A DNA stretch of 64,000 nucleotides from Symsagittifera roscoffensis. Taxonomy: Eukaryota; Xenacoelomorpha; Acoela; Convolutidae. The stretch is taken from positions 2,911,633 through 2,975,632 of the forward strand of contig NC_087066.1 of NCBI RefSeq assembly GCF_963678635.1. Direction: 5' to 3'. Made by a program: the position numbers and the translations under genes. The first letter of the stretch is position 1. Each line of letters starts with the position of its first letter. The notes under the pieces were generated by a model. It had not been told where the DNA came from. It worked only from the letters and a program-made list of their open reading frames with translations, and did not search any database. Below, in pieces: positions 21,063-30,000 of this stretch.

Positions 21063-24000
21063 GTCAGTAGAGATCAAACTGCCTAGCTGTATAAAAAGGT
21101 CTCAGTGTACATCCCATGTAAATTTTAATAATTTATTTCAAACTCCCTAAAACATAATTGTTTGATTGTTTAAAATAACTGAAGAAAGACATCCATAGAA
21201 ACAGTCCCAAGGCGAAGCTTCTTTATTCGACAGAACTAGAACCAATGATTTTTTGAGACGTTAAGTTTAATCGCTTGTTTGTTTATCTTTTAATGCAGTT
21301 TTGAATCGCCTGGTATTTTCTTTTTTTTTTGAAAAAAATGTCACTGAGCAAAAAATTTTGCATGTTTATATACAACAAACATTTTGGATCTGTTTAGATA
21401 GAATGTACATATTCAACACTCCATTTCACATCCCGGAGTTGATGTTCTTCGCAGCTGTCATTAATTACTTTGTGGAAAAAGACCAACTTAGTGGACGTTC
21501 AAGCAAAACAGGTGTCTTCTTAGCAGAAGGAAGCTTCAAACAGTTCAGCGAGTTGTTTGCGGATATGAGGGAAGCAATCGAAATAGTGCACATGAAAGGC
21601 AGATTCAAGGAGTACATCCTAGAACACATTTCAGAATACATTGAGAAGGATGAAAAGATTCCTCTCCTGCTGCAAACATTGAAGGTGAAGATATATCTGT
21701 GGAATGAGGGCATAAAATGTATTAAATAGCTTCAGATCAGTCTTATTTACACTAGCATCAGCTTATTGTATCCTTAAGAACCACAGTGGTTGGGGAGTGA
21801 GTCTCTTAATCTCTCGGTCATAGGTTGGAATCTCAGACGTGGCCATTTTTTTTTACTAAGTCGAGACTTATTTCTTTTTATTTTTGCACTTTATAGAGCT
21901 GATTTTTTGTCGCGTTCTCTCTAGTGCTTGTAAAGCGAAGCTTCGCCTCTGTGTGTATGCTTGAATCAAAACTTGAACAGCTGGTGTTCTAATGGGCAAC
22001 GAAATCTCATCTTCTAACGTAACTTTGTTGTTTTTATGAAATTATCACTCTGAAAGCATTTAATGAAAATATATAAAGCAGAGCTCATCGTTTTTTCAGA
22101 CAGAGGGAAGAAAAGTGTTCCTGGTTACAAACAGCGACTGGGAATACACAAATGGAATCATGACATACTTGTTTGATCAGCCAATCAGCGAGGATATCAA
22201 GGGGTCAAACTGGTTCAAATTATTTGACCTGGTGGTGACTAGCAGCCGCAAGCCCAAGTTCTTCAAAGAGGGTACTGAACTGTACCGGGTGGATCCAGCG
22301 ACAGGCGAACATGTTGCTATGTTTGGTGAGAGTGGGAGTGGAGTGATGCAGCCGAACTGCGTGTACAGTGGGGGAAGTGTGGATCAACTGGAAGACGCAT
22401 TAGGTACAATCAATTTGTTCGCCATTGATCTATTGATTCGAAAACATAGTATCAAGTACTGAGGTTTCAAAGATCAACAAAGAAGTATGATATATATTTT
22501 TTGTAGCATTATATTATCCCTTTTCACGATTTAGTCGGTGCCTTCAAAGTTGTTCCGCTTCTAAGATGAGAAAATGAGGCTGATATTGTTCAAATGAAGG
22601 CCAGAGTTGAGTTTCTTCTATAATTAAATGATTTTTCTTATTTTTCAGATGTGCAGGGTCGTTCAGTGTTGTACATTGGAGACCACATTTTTGGAGATAT
22701 TCTGAAGTGTAAGAAACACAAAGGCTGGAAGACTTTCTTAGTAGTGGAGGAGCTGGACCATCAGCTGGCTTGCTGGGTCAAATGTAAACCACTCATCCGA
22801 GAATTAGAGCGAGTGGACTTCATAAAAGTAAACAACCACAGAGGTCACTACAGTCTCGCATGTCAGGCATCAGAAGCTGAAGATGGTGAAAAGACAATGA
22901 ATGGGGGTGAGGCAATGACAAACGGGCTTTCAGAGGTGAAAATGGGACTGAAAGAGAAATTGAGGGCGGTAGATTTGACTTATGGGAAACTAGGAGGACT
23001 TTTCCAGAGTGGATCGAGAGAAACATTCTTCGCTTCACAGGTGAATTGTACTCCGGCTTTCACTTTATAATATGCTTAAGTAATGATTGGGCTCGATGTG
23101 GCTTGCGAGGTAGGGCAAACTGTTTTCGTGGCTCGTTAAAATTTAAAAATTTCATAATTGACCTCAGTTTACTTGAAATTCGCAAAATAAGTAATAGGTC
23201 AAGCTTTATTTGCACAAGCGAAGCGTAGTGTATTTTTACGAAGATTTGTTTTCCAACCTAAGTCGCAAATAAAAGTGTTCATTGGTGGCACTTTTGGTAT
23301 ATTTCAAATTATTCTTTTCCAAGCCTATTTAAGCATAGGCAATTTAATAGCGCATGTTGCGGCTGTATTTTTTCTACTAGTGTAAGTTTCTGCTGAAAAC
23401 AACAGGTATTATGAAAATGTATGGGATTTGTTGCTGTTTATTTTTTTTTGCGACGCTTTGGAAAAGTATTGCTTTATTCGCGGAAATTTCAATTTCATTT
23501 CAAAAACTAGAGCCGATTTCCTAATAAATGATACCAATGGACAAACTGGCGGCTTTTTTTACGTCCCTGCGAATTTTGCTAGTCTATTTTAATTTCACCT
23601 CACGTTCTACGGCCTTCAAAACTTTCGGAAGGGGGATTTTTGACCTTTTTTTTCTTTATTTTTTTAAATATTAATTGTGAAAATCTGAGATATAGGTTTC
23701 AATCAAACGAAAAAAATTATGGTTTTCGCCCTTCTCAGTTGGCCATTCCCTAAGTTCGGTAGAAAAAAGTTATGGCCTCAAACAAGCCCATTTTTTGACT
23801 TATTCGTTAATTTTCTCAAAAACTACCCTGCCAAATCGATGGTTGAACCCCAAGAAAAAGCCAATTATGCGAATCTTCCCTGTATAAGCGGCTATGCCCT
23901 ATGTTTTGAAAAATATGGCCTTAGAAAATGTCCAATTTTTGAAATTCTGTCCGTTTTTTTGGAAACTTATTCTTTTTTTCAAAAACTTTAATCAACATTT

Positions 24001-27000
24001 TTCTATTTAAAAGGTTTAATTGGTTTAGTTCTTAAAGTATGGTATTTTTTCCAATTAAATAAGTTTTTACTAAAACTGAAAGTTCGCACATTTGTAAACT
24101 TATCATGTCTAGTTTTGCTTTCACTATTTTTTCCGTTTTTTTTTCAATATTCAAACAGTTTGTTTATGTTATATCGACTCAATTTAATTTATGAAATTTT
24201 TCTTGACAACAGTTGTGTTTTCATGACTGATAAAATGTTACTTTGTTGTAGCTAATTCTAGGTTAAAACTATTAAAAAGAATAAGAATTAAGATGAATTA
24301 GTCGATAAGTTAAAACATTAAACAATGAGAGATCATTCTCTCCGCCGGAGAGAAAGGCTAATGAAGGTCATATATGAGTGACCGGTTAATTAACTAAGTA
24401 TGTTTTGCAATAATTGCAAAACCTGATGTAAAATCACAACATTCCCCTAAGCAGGAAAAAATTTAAATTGCGAATAAGGTAATGCACAAGAACTAACTAT
24501 GACTGACTCCTTTCTCCCCCTTTAAGGACGAGGGAAAGAAAATTAAAGCGCCATAAAAATGAGGAACTGACACTAACTAAAGCTCCCTATAGCATTAAAT
24601 ACAGCTACTATAACTGCAAGAAAGATTATCCGGAATCCAACGGATAAGGGTTATATTAAAGCAAAATAAAATGCGGTGAAGTTTACACAACGTTTTATGG
24701 GTGGGGTCTTGCTTTGTAATAGACTAACTGAAGGGAAATCGATTTGGATGATTTATGAGAGCACACGATGATGTTTTCTTTTTCTGGATTAAGTTTATCC
24801 GAAGGATAAAGTTCTTAAGTTTACCGCTCGACAAATTAATATTTGAAGATTAGCACCAGTTTATAAGGTAGTATGTGCTTCTTGGTAAGCCAAAATAACA
24901 GATTAGAGTATAGCTGAGTGATTACAAAGTTTTATATTCTTTTAAAAAGTTTTCAAGTTCTGTGTTGAAAAGTTCGCTATCGAGATCGGAGTGATCTCCA
25001 AAATTCTCTATTTCCATTCTCAGTGATTCGTCGGTTGATGAGGTTGACATTTGATCAGATGATGTTGAATTTGAATCTAGGACGATTAACTCCGCCGGAT
25101 TTGTCTTGTTGATGGTGTCGTGTGATCCTTCAATTTCTATCACGATAGGATCGGCCGCAGAACCCGAGGCTTCTTGAACGTTCTCTACAGCATCAATAAA
25201 ATAACGTTTACCATAAAATTTTGGTGGACCATCATTTCTACTGGAGCGGCGGATGGTAGGAGGAATTTTACCGGAAACGCTGGTAGGGTTGGCAGGCATA
25301 GTACACTCGTCAGGCATAGTACACTCGTCAGTTGAGTCCTTTATCTCGTACACCGGGAAGTCCGTATTTGAGTCGTTATCCATTGGATTAGACACGTCTT
25401 GCAGGTCCTGTTGTTCAATGGTGTCATTGTCCCTTCCCTGGTTTATGGTTCTCTGTTCCTCAGTACTATGTGTTCGGTTGGCGGGTATTTTACTTATTGG
25501 GCACTCGTAAGATTGGTCCAAAGATTGTTCTCTGCTTGGTTCGATGTCGTTTTCTAAAATCTCAGATTTTATTTCAGGATTGGTTATGGTGTGATTAGAA
25601 TTATTTGCGATTGAGAGGTGAGGTGTAAGTGAGTCTGAAATAAAACGCTCTCTGGCTACATCTCTACAAGGGAAGCCGCCCGCTATCCATTCCCATTCAC
25701 TAGTATCCGAAATATCCGACGGAATTAGCATAGATTCATCCGAAGCAAGGTAACCTGGAGGGGTTGATGACTTCTTTGAGTGGCGTGTTTGTCTTCTTGT
25801 AGTATTGCGTGATGACCCTGATATGCGTGTCCTAGTTAAGTTGTCAGAAGGGGTCGGATCCACTTGTCTGGTCCTTTTTTTCGTTGGCTTTTTCGTTCCT
25901 GATTTACGTCTTACGCCTTCCTGTTTCTGACCTACTTTAACAATAGGATTAGGAAAATACGGGAATGAAATGTTTCCTTTAAAAGGTCTGATTTTATTTG
26001 AAGTAGAAATAGGAATCGCAATGTCGGATTTTCGTATTATTTTTCCGTCGGATAATTTTAACTGTCGAAGTAGAAGAATCTATAATTCTTTTATTTAGTT
26101 CCTTATAGAAACAGTCTCGGTTGATGTTACCGTTAGTTTTCCGAAGGATTTTACCTTGGAATGGACTTTTGATTGGTAGTCTATTTGGGATGATTTTCGA
26201 GGATGAAGCATAGTCCGTGTCGTATCCTTTTTCTTTCGGGTTTTGATTCTTCTTCGCTATCAAGTCGTCCTTGTAGCCATCCTCTAGTCTGACGTCCGCA
26301 TTCCAATCCTTAGCTCGTTCCTTAGACAGAATTGGTTTCCCTTTGTCTAAAATTCCAAAGGAGGGTTTAAGAGAGGCAAGTTGTTTCCAAATAGTATTTG
26401 GTTTTCTGTTATAGTGAATTTCGAAGGGTGAACATTTAATTTTTGATTGATAGGTAGAACGTAGATTCCAGATGATTTTCGAAACGGCACTCTGCAGTGT
26501 GCTTTTATGATGTTCTTTTGAAATAGCCAGTAGTTTGATTTTCACAGTGTGTACTAATTTTTCGACTAATCCGTTGGAACGGTGGTCGCCTACTGTACAA
26601 AAGATTATTTTGATGTTGTTGGAATCGCAGAATGATTTGAAGTCTTGGCTTGTAAAGCAAGTAGCGTGATCTACCCTTATAGAATAAGGTATCCCGTGTA
26701 AGAATATGTAGTCTTGTAAAAATTCTACAACTGTTTTTGAAGAAGTAGACGATGTAGTTTTTGCCGACGGGAATTTAGAAAATCTGTCGATACAAAGTAA
26801 AATGTATTTCTTTGACCCCCAGTAAGAATCCAAAGGACCCGCGAAATCTAAATTAAGTTCTTCGTTCGGTTCCGATAGTGGAGGAAGTTCACTAATTTGT
26901 GACTTAGGAATGACAGTTTTCAAATTCTTACCCGCCGATGTACATTCTGAGCAATTTATTCCGTGAAAGTAGATTTGCCTGTTAATATGAGGCCACCAGA

Positions 27001-30000
27001 TGTATTGAGCCAAGTATTTCATTCCAAATTGACCTGGATGTGTTTCGAAGATCTGCATTAATCTTCTCCACCTTATTTTGAAGTGCTTTAACAATTGGGC
27101 TTAACATGGGATCGTCTTTTGTCAAGAGAGCTACTAACTTGGCGTTAAATAAAATATTTAAATCCAAGGGTCGATCCGGCAACTTCAAGTTTTCGCGGTA
27201 TTTTTTAACGAGATTAGCGTGGTCTGGTAAAAGTTGAAAGTCTAAATCTACGGAAATACCGGAAGTGGTGGGATTAATTACAATATTCTTATTATTCATA
27301 TTAACAGTATCTACAATTTTTTTTATCTACAGGTGAATTAATTAAACTACAATTAGAGATTAAAAAATAAAGAAATGCGGAATTAGAAATGGAAATAATT
27401 AAAGTATTTGTATTAGAATAATCCGTTGGAATGCAATTTGAAGTACAAAATTCTGTTCTTTTGTGATTAAATGAGCAAATTGGAAAAGACGAGTTAATGA
27501 GTTTTAACACTGCTGCTATTAGGTAATTACGTAATAAAGCGTAATCGGAATTTTCCAGATTAAAACCAATGGCTGAGCAGGTAGTTCTTAGTTTCTCCGA
27601 CGGATTTAATGATTTATTTATCTTATTAATGTTTGCTACTACGAATTCTTCATCGTAATGTGATATTGGAAGAGCTTTTCCTGATGGAATTCTAGAAATA
27701 AGGTCAGTGAAACCCATGTCTTTTCCTGCGATATGTTTGATAGAAAAATTAAATGGTAATAATCTGTCTACCCATCTTGTTAGTCTACTGTGGTAAGTTT
27801 TATTCCCGTGGTTTGGTGATAAAGCGGATAATAAAGCTTTGTGATCAGTAATTACTTCGAAATCTGATCCGTAAAGGTAGTTCTTATAATGTTCGACGGC
27901 CCATACAACCCCTAGTAGTTCGAGCTCATTCGTAGAATATTTAGACTCGTGAGGGTTTAAAAAGAGTGAAGCAAATGAGATTGTTTTCCAATCGTTCCCA
28001 TGGAGTTGTTCAAGCGAAGCTCCGAGTCCATTATGTGACGCGTCTGTTTTTACTCTAGTTTTACGTTTCACGTCAAAATGGGTATTCTCTGTTAGGTTTA
28101 CGATTTCTTCTTTAATTTTTTCAAACGCTTTTGTATGGTCATCGTTCCATTGGAATATTGATTTCTTATTTGGAAGCGGTCGTAGTGGGCTTCCTAAGGA
28201 TGCTAAGTTTAGGACGAATTTAATGTATTGGTTTATAGAACCAAAAAATGATCGTAGTTCTTTCAAATTCTTCGGAATAGGTAGATCTTTTATGGCTTTC
28301 GATTTGTCGAATAATGGGGTAATACCTGATTTAGAGATTTTGAATCCCAACCATTCTATTTCTTTTTGAAAGAATTTACATTTTGACCATTTCACCGCGA
28401 AATTGTATTCGTCGAGGGTCGATAAAATTTTTAACACAATATTCTTGTGGTCTAAGAATGATCCTTTGGAAGAGTCCATTACTCTTTGAAATTCGTTAGG
28501 CATATCCCCTAAGCCGTAAAAACCAGTTAAAAATTGGTAGGTACCCGTAATATCACCACCCACGATACTGAAGTTACATTGGTTACTAGTGAATTTATCT
28601 AGTGCTAATTGGCTGTACGCGTTTTTAAAGTCTAAGTTAGTAAACCACACTTCTCCAACGGAATCATTAGTAATTTGTGCCGCGACATTGTCTACCAGTT
28701 CGTGGATGTTTGGCATTTGATATTTGTTCTTGTAAATCTGTTTGTTTATGAACTTGGAGTCTAAGGTTAATTTGATGGATTTATCTTTTTTACAAGTGAT
28801 GACTATTGGGCTAATAAATCTGTCTTCATCGCAGTTTTCTAATTTTTTAATATGTCCTTCCGCTTTTAGTCTATTGAGTTCTGTCTTTACCGCGTCCAGT
28901 AAGTGAAGGGGGACTCGTCTTCCCTTTAGTTGGATTGGTTTTAAGGGTTCATGGAAATGGGTGATTTTCATCTGATTTTTAATTTTTCCAATCCGAAGGA
29001 ATAAATGTTTGAAAGATTTTGTTATATTCAGAACTTCCCTATCTTGGTTTGTTTGAGAGATGGAATTTATTGACTTACACTGCTTGTTAGTCTGAAAGTG
29101 TGGGAAGTGTTTCTGAGAGACTTCTATCCCCACTTTTGGAAGGTTGTCGTTTCCTAAGATATTTCTCTCGTGTCCCTCGGTTAGGAAGAATTGACAGTCG
29201 TTGTCTGACCAACCATTTGAAAATATCGGAAGCTTCACCTTTCCAGTGATGTTTATGGCATTATCTGTGAATCCACAGTATAGGTCTCTAGTTGACTTAT
29301 CCACTGGATAAATTTTCAAGTAGGGGTCTCGTAACTTTAATTCGTGAAGTACGTTTTTCTTAAGGAAGCTCACCGGGCTAGCTGAATCCACTTGAATGTT
29401 TAAAATTACTTGGTTTTCTTTTCCGAGTCCAATGTTCAATAATTTCTTCAATTCTTTTCCATCGTTATCAAAAATCGTAGTTACATTTAGTACAGAATAA
29501 TCGTCGTTTTCGCTTTGTCCAGATTCTGACCATGCGTTTATGACGCCACAACATTCTCTATCCATGAGGTCAGTATTTACATCCGGAATATCCGACGGAT
29601 TAAAATCTGTATTATCTACAAATTGGGTATTTACAATGTTTACATTTTTGCGACGAGATCTACAAAATCTGGTGAAATGTCCTTTAAATTTACAAGAAGT
29701 ACAAGTCGTGTCCTTTGCTGGGCAAACTGCTAAGTGACCTTTTGAGAATAATCCGCCACACTTCATACAGTTGTTACTCCTTTCGATGTTAAGGGTTGGT
29801 TCTCTTTTGACGTTAAAGTGGTTGCTTGGTTTGTGTACGGATGATCCGTTGGATTTAAAATTATTGGTTAACTTCAAGTGATTTAAAATTCCTTTTTCGT
29901 CTATGAGTGCTACATTTAGTGCTTCGCGTGGAGGGAGGGTTTCTGTTAACAATTTCTTTGGATGTCGTAGTTTTTCATATTATTTATGAAAATATCTCTT

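Noticed and set aside
23719-23991. 90-codon + strand frame in intron 4
   Set aside because: Falls in an AT-rich interspersed repeat that also occurs at about 30970-31130; no protein-like conservation.
25253-25510. + strand 85-codon frame inside the intronic gypsy element
   Set aside because: Antisense shadow of the integrase tail.
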